From Parus major (lineage: Eukaryota > Chordata > Aves > Passeriformes > Paridae): a stretch of 64,000 nucleotides of DNA. Positions 13,246 to 26,900 of the stretch are shown one piece after another. The stretch lies in the NCBI RefSeq assembly GCF_001522545.3, contig NC_031773.1, positions 45,118,786 to 45,182,785 on the forward strand, given 5' to 3'. The notes below the pieces were generated by a model. The model was not told the origin of the DNA. It ran no database searches and worked only from the letters and a program-made list of their open reading frames with translations. The position numbers and the translations under genes were made by a program. Each line of letters begins with the position of its first letter. Position 1 is the first letter of the stretch.

Positions 13246-15141
13246 GTAAGTACTGAGCAATGTGCTTTTAAATGTGCGTTTAAAAAAAGAAAGAAACCTG
13301 CCTGGCTTCATAACAGACTCTTTTCCTTCCTTTTTAACCACCTCAGTTTTGACTGTTTACATCTCACCCACTGCTGTTGTATGGGCTTTGCCTGGAAGAT
13401 GTGATCATCCCCCTGTAATATCAGTCAGCTTTCACAGGCACATGTCACCACATGGGATTTATCACCTCTGCAAGGGAAGAGGCTGATTTAAACATGAAAT
13501 ATGAGCAGATTATGAGCAGTGGAGAAGCAGAGAGACTCATGCAGGAAAACTTTTATTCTTTCATAAAAAATGTGCTTGGAAGGATGGCAAGATTTGTGCT
13601 GCTCTGAGCCTCTGCATCTCAGGCTACAGGGCTTCTCCCTGGATACCATATCTGAGGGAGATGGAAGACTGTATCTCTGTAGTTGGTGTAAGTCAAAAGG
13701 GAGTTCACCACTGATGTCCTCAGTGCAAAGAATGCTATGCATAGCTGTGGCTTCATTTTCAATTAGTGAGTGGAGGGGAAATTCGGAGTGGCCCACATGC
13801 GGGTCTAGGAGAGCAGTCAGTGACAGAGGAGGGACAGAACATGAAACAGTGGCCACCTTCTGCCCAGTCATACAGAGCACGTACTGCTCGAGTACCACAC
13901 AGAGACAAATGTGGAGACAATCTCCATAAAACTCTGCAGTCTATTTCATTTCCCTGCTGTTTAAACCTCACCTGTCCTGAAGAGGAAGAGAAATATCCCA
14001 GAACTTCACTTTTTTATTTCTTTCTTTCTCAGCTGCTGGGATGAGGGCAGCAATAGCCCTGAGCAGAGGTTATGCTGCATCTAGCCCAAACACCAGCAAT
14101 CTCTGCCTACCTCAAGATCCCAATTCCCTCACATATCAATTTGTGCTGTACCTATAAAGAACAACACAACCTTGCATTGATCACTGGGCAGAGCAAAGCC
14201 CAGCTCAACTGTACAAGTTTTACTTTTCTGACAGTGACACTGGAAGAAAGCATATTCTGCCAGGCAGATACTGATATTACCACTGAAAGTGTTATTCATG
14301 TTGACTTAATACTTCTCACTGCTGTCTTCTTGATGCTCTCTGTCCCCTGTGAATGAGGAAAGGAATCAAGACTCTATGCCTTCTGGTCAATAGGGTTCAA
14401 ATACCTCCAGGTTCTTAGTGTGGATGTTTTATTTTGCATTGCCTTTTAACAGTTCAGTCCTATTTTGATGACTTTTCAAGAGAAAAGCACCAATATCTCA
14501 GCAAGCATTATTTCTCAAGGCTCTCATTAAAGAGAGACAAGGCCTGAGTGAGTGGGTTGTATGGTTACTTCTTTGTGCCACATAGGAATGATTTTGGTTC
14601 AGGTTCCTGGTTTTCTTTCTGGTCTTGTACTGCTGCAGCTTGCCTTGTTCTTTTCTGTCTGTCCAGCAACTTTCATAAGACATAAGTTGAACACATTTTA
14701 GAAAGTTGTTATCATATGGAAATTAAGAGTTTCTGTTGCTTTATTCATCTGAAATTCAAGTGTCAAGACCTTCCCTGAAGTTTTTAGCTCACAAGATATG
14801 CAGTCTTTCATCCAAATAGTTTTGTTAGACCATATTTTATAAGGTTGAACTTTAAACCTGGTGTTCAATTGCACCGAAGTTACACTAAAGATAGATTTGG
14901 CAAATGAACCTTTAAGCCTGTAGCTCAATAAATTATAGATTCTGATTAATATTTGAACAAGTCTTTCTTTGTGTTATATCTTAGTTATCAAAATCTATAG
15001 AAGATTCATTTCTCTACAGGTATCGTGTACTGTTAATTTGCTTCAATCTTCATTTAGCCAGTTGATGAAAATATGTTTTGCTTTTTACTTAGCAATCTTT
15101 CTGCTCCTATTGGTAAATAATTGAATACTTTTGATTCTTAG
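13246..15141 (+). other. Intron 2 (1.9 kb); no gene seen
   Basis: The intron runs from donor gtaagt to acceptor ttcttag. It holds overlapping chance ORFs on both strands (for example 136 codons on the minus strand at 13488-13898 and 119 codons on the plus strand at 13570-13929) with no motif I recognise. No repeat stands out. Confidence 0.7.
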
Positions 15142-15197
15142 GTCTGAATCGATTGCTCAGTAATGGCTCCTATGAAGCTGCATTTCCTCTTCATGAG
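15142..15197 (+). CDS. ANO4: ANO4 window exon 3: short exon (LNRLLSNGSYEAAFPLHE)
   Basis: 56 bp; completes G80 and encodes residues 81-98, leaving phase 0. The NGSYEAAFPLHE motif is typical of ANO3/ANO4 N-domains. The upstream acceptor is ttgattcttag. The donor is gtattt, which is weak after position +4 but conserves GTA. Skipping this 56-bp exon would shift the frame. Confidence 0.95.
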
Positions 15198-15730
15198 GTA
15201 TTTTGCTCTTTTTTTTTTTTCTTTTCATTTTGAACAGACATTTCCCTCAAAATGAATTATTAATTGTGTAATTATTTATCCTCAATCTTACTAATGTTTG
15301 CCGCTGACATTCTTCCATTTAGCAATGTTTTTTTCCTTGGGGAAAAATTAGGGGTGTTCTCTTGCAAAAAGAGATGAGTAAAGGGAGTTGTTCTGGATCT
15401 ATTCTGTAAAAACTGTTTGAGTTGATTTATCAGTGTGTTTTCAGAGAGGAAAAGCATCACATTATGGTTTCTTTTTTTATATTCTCCAAATATTTTCTCT
15501 GCTTTTATAGGCTATCACTTGAATTTAATTTATTATAAATTTCTTAGGAAGAATAATCTCAAATCTTAGTGACATCAGTTGATTTTATTTTTTTTTAATG
15601 CCATATTTAGCTTTTGGAGCACAAGCATGGAATTTGCATAAATTGTGTTATCCATACCTCTAGTAGGAGAGATTTCTTAAATATTATTTTTTATTGCTGT
15701 TATTCATTAATGTCTGGATTTGTATTTTAG
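15198..15730 (+). other. Intron 3 (533 bp)
   Basis: A short T-rich intron with a poly-T tract directly after the donor and acceptor tgtattttag. Nothing else was seen. Confidence 0.8.
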
Positions 15731-15852
15731 GGAAGTTACAGAAGTAAGAATTCAATAAAAACCCATGGAGCAGAAAACCACAGACACCTGCTCTATGAGT
15801 GCTGGGCTTCCTGGGGAGTGTGGTATAAATACCAGCCATTGGATCTTGTAAG
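15731..15852 (+). CDS. ANO4: ANO4 window exon 4: pre-TM1 segment
   Basis: 122 bp; residues 99-138 plus two bases of R139. It encodes [21 protein letters not shown], then [19 protein letters not shown]. The latter is the conserved stretch just before the amphipathic helix that precedes TM1 in anoctamins. The acceptor is ttttag and the donor gtaaga. The [28 protein letters not shown] signature spans the join to exon 5 and confirms the phase. Confidence 0.97.
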
Positions 15853-18800
15853 GTAAGACTTACCTGATTTTGCTGTGTCACATAGGTTGTTTCACTTCTG
15901 ACAAAACCATGAAAAGCTCAGTTAATTCATGTGTTTTTTAAAAACTGACCCTGAAGTCATGGGAAACCATTTAGTTCATGGTGACACTACATCCAAAGAA
16001 ATATTTATAGAGTCTGTAGAAGGAATTGAAAGAGAAAGACGTTTCCTTCCAGAGTTTCCTGGCACAGTAATTTGTAATTAAGTGTTTATTTAAGAGAGAA
16101 AAAAAAGGAAGAGAGAAATCTGTGGAGGCTGGATAGACTTGATTAGACGTCTGCCCACAGGAAGAGTTCTTCCTCCTCGGAGCACGTCTTTGGTAAAAGA
16201 TAGGCTCTCACCAGATAGATCTTTTTCCAAAAAGCAGCCACAGAATGAGTTCTGGATGAATTTTCATGATGCTTACAACTGGGACAGAGCAGAGCTTACA
16301 GTTACTGAGTGTGCTACCGTGCTCAGCAACACTAGTGGTGGAAGTCTCCTCTGTGCCACCGCCCTTTAACTCAGACCTGTCACCACTGTCCAGATCTTTA
16401 TTCATCTTGGAATGCAGTCTGCAAAGAAAAAAACACTGAGAAAGCTGAGATATGACTCCAAGTTCTTACAATCCTTTTAAAAAATGTTTTCAAATAGCCT
16501 TGCATGCACTAATAGAGGATTACATATTTCTTGCACATACAGAGACCAGAGCCTTTACTGATCATGTTGGTAGAAGTATTATTAGACAGTAATGGGCTTT
16601 TTCTACTTGAAGAGAGGAATATGGAGCTACAAGAATCTATTAATAAAGTCTTCAGATGTATCACAAGCACTGAAGATACATTGGCCATCAGGAAGGGTCA
16701 TCTGCAACATGCAATTGGTCCAGCTTATTAATTTCCTCTTTCATAAGTCCTGCAACTAATAGAAAACTTTGCTCTTACTTATTCTCAAAATTGTTTCCAG
16801 ATGAAAGATTTGTAGAGGGTAGCCCTGGAGACTAACAGTTTTATTGATTAAGGCCATATAAAACCTATCCATTTGGTAAAACAGAGAGTTTCATTTCCAT
16901 GAATAAAAAGTTAACCAAGAAATACAATAAAAAATTTTACTGAGTCATTTAATCCTTTTAATGCTTTACAAAATAATTTATTAAATCTCATCATTTAATC
17001 CCAAAAGGTTTTTATTTCTTTTTTAATACTCTGGATAGAAATATGAAATTTCTGTCAAATTACACAATAGAAATTGTTGATTTATGGAGGAGCCAACAGT
17101 TATACTGAAGGGGTTTTTGCTTTCAATTTCCTAGTACACAAAAAGATATTATTACACTACAAACAACTTATTTTTATAGAGTTTTATAGCATTTGTCCAT
17201 AGTGGTCAAGGCTACTGTTCTTCATCACTTCTTGCTCGTGAAAGTGCTCTTGAGGCAACATCTGGTGTTTGGTTTAATTTGATGATCAGACATCTGAAAG
17301 GATTTTTTTAAATATGAGAATAAATGGTTATAGAATAAGCAATGTTAGAGATATGATTATTCTAGACCTTGATAGCAGCTGTCTTGCATAGCCTGGGTTT
17401 AAAGTTTAAGATATTTTAAGAAACTTAATTTTTTCATCAAATAGAGTTTTCAAAATCTATTTAAAAAAAAAAAAAGGCTATAGACTCCCTAGCTGAGGTC
17501 AGAAGTGTCCTGCTGTTGTTGAGAGAAGGTGTTTACCCAAAGAGGAGAGGGGCAGGGGGAGCTGTGAGATTCCCTGAGCACTGGCAGCAGACTGAGTCAC
17601 AAGCCACCAAACTCTGCAGCTCCAAAGCTGCAGCCCCAGCCCAGCCTGCCATTTGTCACCAGGAACACATCCACAGCTGTGATGAATTCACTGAAGGAGG
17701 GTGGCAAAAAAAGAGAAGGGGATGTCTTTTTCTTCTCACTTCACAGATACTGAGTTATTCACATTTCCTCAGCTCCTGCTGAGTTTTCAGAGGATTTGAA
17801 GATTTGGGAGGAGCTAAGGAAATGTGAGTAATCCAGCACCCGTGAATGAACCTTCCATGTCTCCTGCCAGGCTCAGCAGTTCAGATGTCTATTGAATGGG
17901 AGACTTTTCCTTGAAGAACTGATGACACCAGCAAGACCTGCTGTTCATTTCACTTGGAAGTGTCTCAGAGGGCACACTTTAAAAAGAAGCTTTTTTTCAG
18001 CACCAGTTCTACAGCAGGATTTTTTTTTCCCCCCATAGCAGGGGTTATGTGGGATCATGCTTGAAGGGTTTAGTGTTGTCATCTGTACAAAAGGAGTGGC
18101 TGGACATTGATTTTTCCACAGACATCTGGCCAGAACTTATGCTGCTAGTTGATATTATGCTTTAGAAAGGCTAAGAAATAAATTAGATGCCGATGGTACA
18201 ATTATGTCATTACTACATGTGTTATTTCTACCTTAAAGTCAAGTTACCACAATGATAAGTGAAAATGTTCCTACTTCTGTGCTGTTTTACTTTTTTCTTA
18301 GATGTTAAAAGGAGGTTTCCATCTCCTGTGCTGCCAATTTGGCAACTCCCAAATATCATTTAATCTCATCAGCTGGCTGTTATGGAGATGCTAGTCACTA
18401 AAAATAAATGAGGAAAAAGTCATTTGAGGGAAATTGTGTGATTCTGCTTCCACTCTGCTTTGAAACATGTGGCAGTGCAGTGGCCCAGACTTGGTGTAGC
18501 TTACAAATCTACTCCTATTAGTCAACAGATGTGGCACCGTGACTTTAATTACGCATCTCTTGGAATTTAGTGTCCATAGATACTTTACAAGAACAATTTA
18601 TGATCCTTAGAATTGATTATAATTGGAAAGAAACAGGACTTGTTATATTTATATGCTCTGGGACCATGTAAATCAACAGAAACAGCTTCAGTGATTCCTG
18701 TGGACTTTCACCTCCTTCACACTTCTGTGCATTGCAGTTTCCCTCTTAATTGTGCACAAAATGCTCCTGCTGCTGCTTGTGCATATAACTCACAGGACAA

Positions 18801-21800
18801 AAACACAGGGAGAAAACAATGGTTTTTAAGCCAATTTGAAGCTATCTAAATGAACCTGGAAGTAAAAACTGATGCATGAGTAACCTGCATTTTACTCCAG
18901 GTTTCCATTAAATGTCTTGACTGCTGTCTACTCCCTATCAGTCTTCTGTTAAGCCTTCCTACCCACCCCATCATTTCATATGCCCAGAACACCTGCTGGA
19001 AAGCTCTAGTTTCTGTGATGTAGAAAGTTCTGTATAAAATTTCATTCTTACCTGCAAAACAATAAATGAAAATAGATAGGTTCTTGGCTTGAGCCCTGAT
19101 CTGTCTATGTTCTAGATCCACGACTTCCTTCTAGGCATGCTGAAAGCAAAATATTCTATAATGAAGGTCATTAAACATAGGATAACCCAATAACACATTT
19201 CATAGGTCTGAAATTAGACTTTATAGCTTAATACTTTTTAAAAATGTGCCTTATTGATAAATATTGATATTGAAATCTTGACCCAATTAAGTCATAGCTC
19301 TACCACTGGAAATGGGTTGAGGGGGTACAAAACTCACCATTAAGGTAATTGATATTGAGGGGATAGTATACAGGCTAGCTTACAACTGAGAAGCTGAAAT
19401 TACATTTTTATTATTATTTTGATGGTACAGCACATATAAGGATAGGATAGATGGATTGTTCTATTAGGTGCTGGGGGTCTTTTATGTCTCTGCTTTTTGT
19501 GGAGAAAAATTTTCGGTGGGAGAACCATTAAAGACTCAAACTATTTTTTTCTGACCATATTAATAATCTGAAAAATTGGATTGTAATAAATTAGCAAAGT
19601 TAACAAGAACACAAAGATGTTATCAACACCAGAAAATTTTAAAGTGGCCTTGAAATGAGCAGAATGATAACAGGTGAAATTTAGGTATAAGTAAGGCACA
19701 GTGATGCATTCTGGAAAAAAATCCTCTAGAATTCTTTGTGTACATTGCTGAGCCCTGGCTTGGAGAGAACTGCCCACACTGAGGCAAGCTATATGAAATT
19801 TCTGCTCCTTACATAGTGACAGAAGAAGAGAAGAAACAAATGTGTTCTTCAAACAGGTATTTGGGGCAAATTGAAGGGAGTGACAAAGGTATCTCTACAC
19901 ATTATTCATGTCCTGAGGGTCATGATGGTCCAGACTAGCTGAATTACATACTGGAATAAATGTGGAACTGCTCTGAGTATGGCACCTAGGAAGGCCTCCA
20001 AAGACCTTCTTACTGGCATAGTTTGTTTCCATAGCATTTGACTGAGTGGTATCTGAGCAGGGACTGAAAGGAGAAGTATGCAAACTATGGGGCCAGAGGA
20101 CATGATATTTTAAATTGATCCTGATGCAGTTTACAGTAGTACATCCTGTGCCTCTGGAGTACCAGCTGTGCTGCAAAGGGCAATAATGGAACCCCAAGGC
20201 TGTCTCTCCATGTTTAAACCAATACGTACCACAGTAATGTCAACATCCTTCATTTATTTTTAAAACCTGGCTCAGATGCCTTTTCCTTACTTTTCAGGGA
20301 AGGGTTGATTCCCATCATGGACAGTCTTCCTTATGCACACACCGAACTTTGCTTGGGTCTTCATCTAGGATGAAGATGTTTGACTTCTAGATCAAAAAGA
20401 ATACTATGATTTGCACTGTTAGATTGAAGGGTCCAACAGGATAGGAGACTATTTTTGTCATTAATGCTTGTCAGCTAGAGGATTGGAACAAGGAAGTATG
20501 AAGTGAAAAATAAAGCTTGATGAGGGTTAGGTGGGCTTCACTACTTCAAACTGTATACATGGAGGAAAATAGGTTGTCCATCTTCAGTGGAAGTGAGCTC
20601 AGATGTGAGTTTGCATTTCTGGAGGTGCAGGCACAGACTGACATCCTAGGTAAGGAAAGTAATTAGGCCAAAGGTTTCATTTACACTCTTAAGTCAGGTC
20701 TTAAAAAGCAGTTTGCAGTGTGTTTTTTACAATCAGACCCTTTGCCTTGTCAGAACTGAGCATGTTAGCATTAGCTTCCCTTCTCTTTAGCCTGTGAATT
20801 TGAGTCTCTGTTGAATGACAAAAGAATAAAAACAAAATGGCAATGTTTGTGTTCTTATACAGATCTGGCAAACTCAAATGAAAATAGTCACTGCAAGTCA
20901 GTGTCTTTTAGCTGAGCATGAGCTCAGGCCAGAGAGATATTTCTCACACTGGGAATTTTTAATAACAACTTAAAAACTGGTAATTTTGAGCAGTCCAGAT
21001 CAAGTGTCCTCCAGGGCACACAGCACTAGAGACAGTCCTAGGTCTTTCCATTCTCACTGAGAAGGTTTGGCCAATGATGTTTTCTGGTAGCACAGAAGAG
21101 ACAGCACTGCTGGGCCACTGCACTTACTCTCTGGATAGATCAGCAGTTGCATCATTAAAGTGAAAGCCAGTTTCCAGCAGCAGCTATTTTCAAACTGAGA
21201 GGACATGCAAGTTAAAGTATTCTGCAAAGTCTCTGAAACACAAATATATCACATTGCCTCATTCTTTAAAACCGGTCTTGTAAATAATCCCCTAAAATCT
21301 CAGCCTCCTGTGCACAAATCAGACACAGGACAATACCTGAGCCTGCTCCTTTGCTGATGAGCTCAGCAGGTTTTTGTGTGCCTGATGTGTTCCCTAACAC
21401 AAAAAATAAAGGCTTGGCTCTGTTTGGGAGGAGGAAATTTGCTAATGAATATGTAGCAACACATCTTTGTAGCTACTTTGCCGCATGTTTTTGAGCAACA
21501 TATCTAATAAATTAGGATCAATTCAGACTGCTTTCCTCAATCCATTGCAAGATGATGGACCCCACTTGCACTTCACTTTCCACTGCAGTAGAATCATGAA
21601 ATTAGTTTTCCAGGAGCTGAGCTAAGAAAATAAATAATCAAATGAAAATAAACTGTATTGGAGAATGAGCTCTGGTTAATTGAATTCTTAGAGCTAATTT
21701 GAGCTCAAATAATTTTTGCTGTTAAACAAGCTTTAGGGATAAAATTTATTTCAACGCAATTATTTGGGCAGTAAAGTCCAACAGCTAAAATCAAAGCACA

Positions 21801-22095
21801 CCATCAATTTCCCAAATACAAAGAACCAGCTTTCTAAAAGTAACTCAGTGTTTCCTTCATGAGGTCTCCACTTATCTAAATGTAAACTGGGGTTCTTGAA
21901 TTTTTTAATTAATGTTTTAAGTTCATTCCTGAGGCAGGTCCCTCAGTGTGTATTTAGAAGCTTAGCTGAAGGCTTTTCTTCCTCTTTAATCTACTTTTTA
22001 GATATGATAGAATTTTATTTTTTCTACTAATGAGCAAGATTAAGTAGATTATTCTAATTAGCAGGTAACTTTGCTGTGTTTTGTTTTTAAAACAG
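15853..22095 (+). other. Intron 4 (6.2 kb); no gene seen
   Basis: The intron runs from donor gtaaga to acceptor ttaaaacag. It contains a poly-A tract at 17462-17474 and otherwise unstructured AT-rich sequence. The ORFs (longest about 100 codons) have no recognisable family. Confidence 0.7.
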
Positions 22096-22230
22096 ACGGT
22101 ACTTTGGTGAGAAAATTGGGCTGTACTTTGCCTGGTTAGGCTGGTACACAGGGATGCTCTTCCCAGCTGCCTTCATTGGATTGTTTGTCTTTTTGTATGG
22201 AGTCACCACTTTGAACCACTGCCAAGTCAG
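22096..22230 (+). CDS. ANO4: ANO4 window exon 5: TM1
   Basis: 135 bp; completes R139, encodes residues 140-183 and begins S184 (phase-symmetric 2-2). [21 protein letters not shown] leads into the hydrophobic helix [15 protein letters not shown], which is TM1. The end of the exon (TTLNHCQV) enters the extracellular/luminal TM1-TM2 loop and supplies its first cysteine, C181. The acceptor is aaaacag and the donor gtaatg. Confidence 0.97.
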
Positions 22231-22976
22231 GTAATGTGGGAACTTTTATAAAGAAGTTGCAGCTGTGGGTTATTATGAATAATTTAAGAGATCTTCCCAC
22301 AAGCTGTTAATTATTTTATTTTGAACTGTTGAATGAACAGCCAAGAAAAGATGGCTTAGTTGTCATAAGATATGGTATGGTAACAAACTTCCCATGTTTT
22401 ATGCTCCTGAAGTGGGATGAAAGGAAATGCTTCTGCCCAGTTCCAGTTGCTAATGGTGCTGGCAAGTCAGAACAAAGTAGGGAAAAAGTCGACTCCTTCA
22501 TTACTCTTCAAGAGGCCAGCATGAGAGTGGGGAATTTTCACTCTACATAAGGCCTTTCCCAAAGATCCACCACAGAGAGGCATTCCTCAGGTGAAGAGAA
22601 TACTGGACCTTCTCCTGAGTGATGCATCTCTAAGTTTTTGGGCACTTAAGTCACAAGAATAACTTTGTTTGAAGTTACCCTCATCCTCCTCCTAGCAAAG
22701 GTCACTGTGACTCAAGGAGAAGCTGGAAATGGTGAAGAGATACTGCTAGGCTGTCCCTGGAGAACTGCACTCTGCAGTTATGACTCTGTAGTCTTAGACA
22801 GTCAACAAATATTAATTATGCACATGCAGTTATGAACATCTTGGCTTAGGTTACAGACCAGTTTTGTTCAATATGTAAATGAATATTAGCAAAGCCTATC
22901 CATCAATCCAGACAGATTGCCGTGCAGATTGTTGTAGTTAAGAAGCTATTAATTTTCATCTTCTCTATTTTTCCAG
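22231..22976 (+). other. Intron 5 (746 bp)
   Basis: Donor gtaatg, acceptor ttttccag. No repeat or gene was seen. Confidence 0.8.
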
Positions 22977-23073
22977 TAAAGAAGTCTGCCAAGCTACAGA
23001 TATCATTATGTGTCCTATATGTGATAAATACTGCCCCTTCATGAGGTTGTCAGACAGCTGCATTTATGCCAAG
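22977..23073 (+). CDS. ANO4: ANO4 window exon 6: cysteine-rich TM1-TM2 loop
   Basis: 97 bp; completes S184 and encodes residues 185-216. Five cysteines (C188, C196, C199, C203, C212) plus C181 from exon 5 form the anoctamin extracellular cysteine cluster. In TMEM16 structures the equivalent residues make disulphides that stabilise the loop. The CPICDKYC stretch looks like a zinc ribbon but is the normal disulphide cluster here. The donor is gtatgt. Confidence 0.97.
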
Positions 23074-23590
23074 GTATGTTTTAGGCTATGCAAATAGATG
23101 ATTCCTGGTAAAAGCGTGAATTTTGCCTTTTGAATTTGCCCTTAGTGAGCTTGGGTAGATAAAGTCTTGAAGGGACAGATCAAGTTCAGCCAACATTAAC
23201 ACTGTTGTTCACCAATACTTAGTCTGAGTTGTAAAACATTTGAATGCAATCTGCACTTGGAGATTCAGGAGTCTCAGAGGTCGTGCCCTTGAGCCGTGTG
23301 TCATGGTGTCCTGGACATCAGCCTTTATCTCCTCATCCATCCTCTCTACATGGCTCCATAATATTAATGCTTTGGGTCTGAAATGATGCTAACATCTGGT
23401 GTTGGCAGGGGTCAGTCCCAGGCCAGGCTGTCAAACAGCCCTGAAAATTCACAGGTGGATTTCATGTGTCAAGGGAAGGATATTCAGGATTGTCAGACCA
23501 GCTAAACTCATGATCACATTAATTTTCATAAGTGGAAATAGAAAATAAGGGCTTATTTTCACAAATTGATAATTTTAATATCTCTCTCAG
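23074..23590 (+). other. Intron 6 (517 bp)
   Basis: Donor gtatgt, acceptor tctctctcag with a good pyrimidine tract. Nothing else was seen. Confidence 0.8.
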
Positions 23591-23651
23591 GTAACCCACC
23601 TTTTTGACAATGGAGCTACTGTCTTTTTTGCTGTTTTCATGGCAGTGTGGG
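23591..23651 (+). CDS. ANO4: ANO4 window exon 7: first half of TM2
   Basis: 61 bp; residues 217-236 plus one base of A237. VTHLFDNGATVFFAVFMAVW is the start of TM2, which the exon boundary interrupts. The donor is a strong gtaagt. Skipping the exon would shift the frame. Confidence 0.97.
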
Positions 23652-23873
23652 GTAAGTTTTCATTTTGATATTTTAATTGCGCCATCTTTTTCTTAAAGAA
23701 TGTAATGCAACATAGGCCCTTTTGTTTTCCAGCACACTTTTTTTCTGATACTAAGAAAAAGAATATAGGCTTGAGACTTTTCTGTTTCTGAAAAAGGAAG
23801 ATGGAATTAGTTAATCAAGTTTTTATTTGATAATAATTTTAATTAAAACAAAACTGTGAATGCAGTTATGTAG

Positions 23874-23878
<5 letters not shown>

Positions 23879-23910
<32 letters not shown>
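23879..23910. repeat. (AT)16 microsatellite
   Basis: An uninterrupted AT dinucleotide run of 32 bp, followed by tata. It is probably length-polymorphic. Confidence 0.95.
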
Positions 23911-23916
<6 letters not shown>

Positions 23917-26900
23917 TCTGTGGAATTTCTAACCATTTTTAAATCCATTGGTACTAAGACCTTCTCTCTATTACTGCTCAGGGCTTCTCCTAGCTTAGGG
24001 CAGCTCAGTTTAGTGTCAGTATTAAAATGAGGTAATGTAGTTTTTCCCCACCTTGCAGAAAGGCAGTAAAACTTAAATCTATGTAAGCTGATTGCAGTTA
24101 AAGCCAAACACCAATGAAATAAATAAAATATTTCACTGAATGTCAAATTGATCTGAGTGTTGCCATGGAGGCTGAATTTTGCCCATAGAAATGTTCTATT
24201 TTTGGGTCAACTCTTTTTCCTACTATGTCATGTGGGCAGAATTGAAGGCAAGAGGAATCAGTAATTTCTGGCAGCACAAAGATTATTTCAAACAACCCTA
24301 AACACACCCAGGCTCTTAGCTGCTACCAAGCCATTTTGAGAGAAGGTTAATGTAGAAAATGGCTCAACAAGGTGACTCAAAAACAGCATCCAAGTCCTTG
24401 AGCTATCCAGATTTAGTCATTGTTCTCCTGGTCTTACACATCTCCAGCTGCTTTGGAAAGGTGTCCAAGTAATTCTTATATTCTTAATTTTAAACTGCAA
24501 ATCTCTTTACTGAACCACAAGAAATATCCAGGAAATGACATGAGAGACAGCAGAACAACAGAGATTACCCTGTCTACCTCAATTCCTACCTCCAAAACTC
24601 CAGTTTTGTCTTAGTTAACCAATTAAATTAGGTGATACACCAATCAAACCTATTTATTCCATTTCATGTAATACTGACAATATTAAAATATTATAAATCA
24701 CATTTAAGAAAAATCCCCAAATCATACAAATTTTATGTTTCTCTTTGATACCTCATCTTTGTTTTAGAGCTACAGAGAGCTAAGAATCACCAAAAATTTC
24801 TATGCCTTAAAGATTACTTTTAGATGTTTACTCAGTTTTTCCAAACTCTTTCTCCATGTATTCACTGAAGTTGAGAATTTCCAAGACAAGGACATCTCTA
24901 TTTCCAAGGCAGGGACCTCTCTAGGTAGGAAAACTGATGGGTTAACATTGCTGAATGTTTATGGAAGCGTTCCTAACTGCTGGTGAGCACGTCTTGGGAG
25001 TGCAGAGTTTTCCACCAGTGCTTTTGTTCCTCCTTAACAATAACAGTGCTTTCAGAAAACAGCTGTGCTCACAGCACGGCTTCTGTGTCTTAGTTTAGAT
25101 CCAGGGCTGTAGGAAAAGCAGCTCTAGATAAGGGGAGTCCCTCACAGAGGTGGCCGTGCCCAGTCCTGCCTTGTGCTTGCTGCCTTTGAGAAGGCTGAGG
25201 AGGCTGAACACGGCTGCCTACAACATGTTCTACACCCTCCCTCTTCCCTCTCTTTAGTTGGCAGGAGCCACATCTCACTCTGGTTAGCCTCTCCTTCCTC
25301 CCCTTCCTTCAGCATCACTGACAGACTCCCAGACCCAGTTCCCTCTGGGAATCTCCACAGCAGCCTGCCAGGACTGAGCAGTGCACTGCCCACCCATGCA
25401 TCCACAGCACCTAAGTCCACAGTGAGATAAGAAAAAAATACAAATAGAAGCTGCCCTCTGGATGATTTGGCTACTGCAGAAGAGACTATAGGACAGCAGC
25501 TGGGGTGAGAGCTCTCCCCATCACTTTTTTTGGCTTACTGTGATTGTGAGCTGACTGCCAAGAGGGACAGAGGGGCAGCACCAGCAAGAGCTCTGAGTGT
25601 AGGGTTTGGTTTGGGAATGGAGCAGTCCTCTGACTCTGCACAAACCATACTTCCTTAAAGAAGGCTTTGCAGAGAAACAGTGATATTGTGGAGATATTTT
25701 CCATGCAGATTGGCTAAAGCAACATCAAATAGGGGAAGTCACGCTTTCCAGGGATTTTCTGGTACTGTATTTAGGAGTTGGCTTACTGCCTGTGTTAAGT
25801 GGGTTTTCAGTCTGCAGTAGGCCTATTGGCAGCTGCAGGCATTGCCATCATCGCAGTAAATCATAGAGGAAGAGAAAAATCAATGATAGCAGTTGGATTG
25901 TGGAAATGTTTCTTCTGTCAGCATGAAACAACTGGAAAACACATAAAATATTGGCTGTGAAAAGTTCAGCCTTCCAGATGATCCAGTTTGACAGACACTG
26001 ACATATTAAATAATTATGGCAGTTCTTTCATAAGAAGAGAACAAAAGCAAAACCAAAAAAGGCAGCTAGAACTGTGTTATGACTTTTGCCAGAAAAAAAA
26101 AATAACAAATCTAAACTACTAGACAAAGACAGAAAACGAGAGAAAGATGTTAATTCAAAAAAATGTTGACATTTAAAGTGAAGGGAAAAGTAATTCTCAT
26201 TAAAGAAATCTAGGTAAATTTGGCACTCAGTTGACTTCAGTATGTTTCAGTAAAGCCAGATGGAATTGCAGATTTTACTTTTCCAGTTGAGGAACTGGGG
26301 AAACCTATTGCAAAGCTGTTACTGCCAAGATGTTTCCTGAGGCTCTATAGCAAAATTCTGTAACTGTTCAATAGGGAAGTCCAGCAATTTATCATTTCTA
26401 AAGCTGTGCTGAAGACAGGGTAGGCTGACAGTAGTTTCTCTCTCTGTGTACATCTTTGGGGGACCAAGGGATGCAAGAAAAATCCTTTTTGAAATTTCTT
26501 CCTGTGTAGCATGTTTCCTTTGATAAAAGAAATAGCTTTAGAACACTCGCTGAGAGGCAAAACTGGGAGGAGAAAAAAAGGACTGGCATGAAGAACTTAA
26601 CACTTTTTTCAAGCAATTAGAAATGCCAACATAAAACAATTTTTCTGTATGTATCTGTTAGTCTAATAAAAAAAAAATTACTTTCCTACAATTCTTGCCT
26701 CTAGCATAAAACATTGACATTGATCTGCTCTCTGAGGAGACAGAATTTAAGGATGTTCTTCAGCAACACTGCTGGTATATAGAATATATTCTAGGAGTCA
26801 GGATGGATATATTAAATGGTGCTCTGAAATACAATAGAGAGAGGATTTCTGAGAGAAGGTCAGGGTAAAGCTATTTCCAACAAGAGGCCATTTGCATTAC

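Noticed and set aside
13488..13929. Opposed 136- and 119-codon ORFs in intron 2
   Set aside because: They overlap antisense, lie in a locally GC-richer patch, and have no motif. Chance is sufficient.
23020..23073. CPICDKYC motif as a zinc finger
   Set aside because: It sits in the extracellular TM1-TM2 loop of ANO4, where the family uses disulphide-bonded cysteines.
25090..25430. GC-richer block in intron 7 as a CpG island or promoter
   Set aside because: It is GC-richer but has few CpGs, no TATA or initiator context that stands out, and only chance ORFs.
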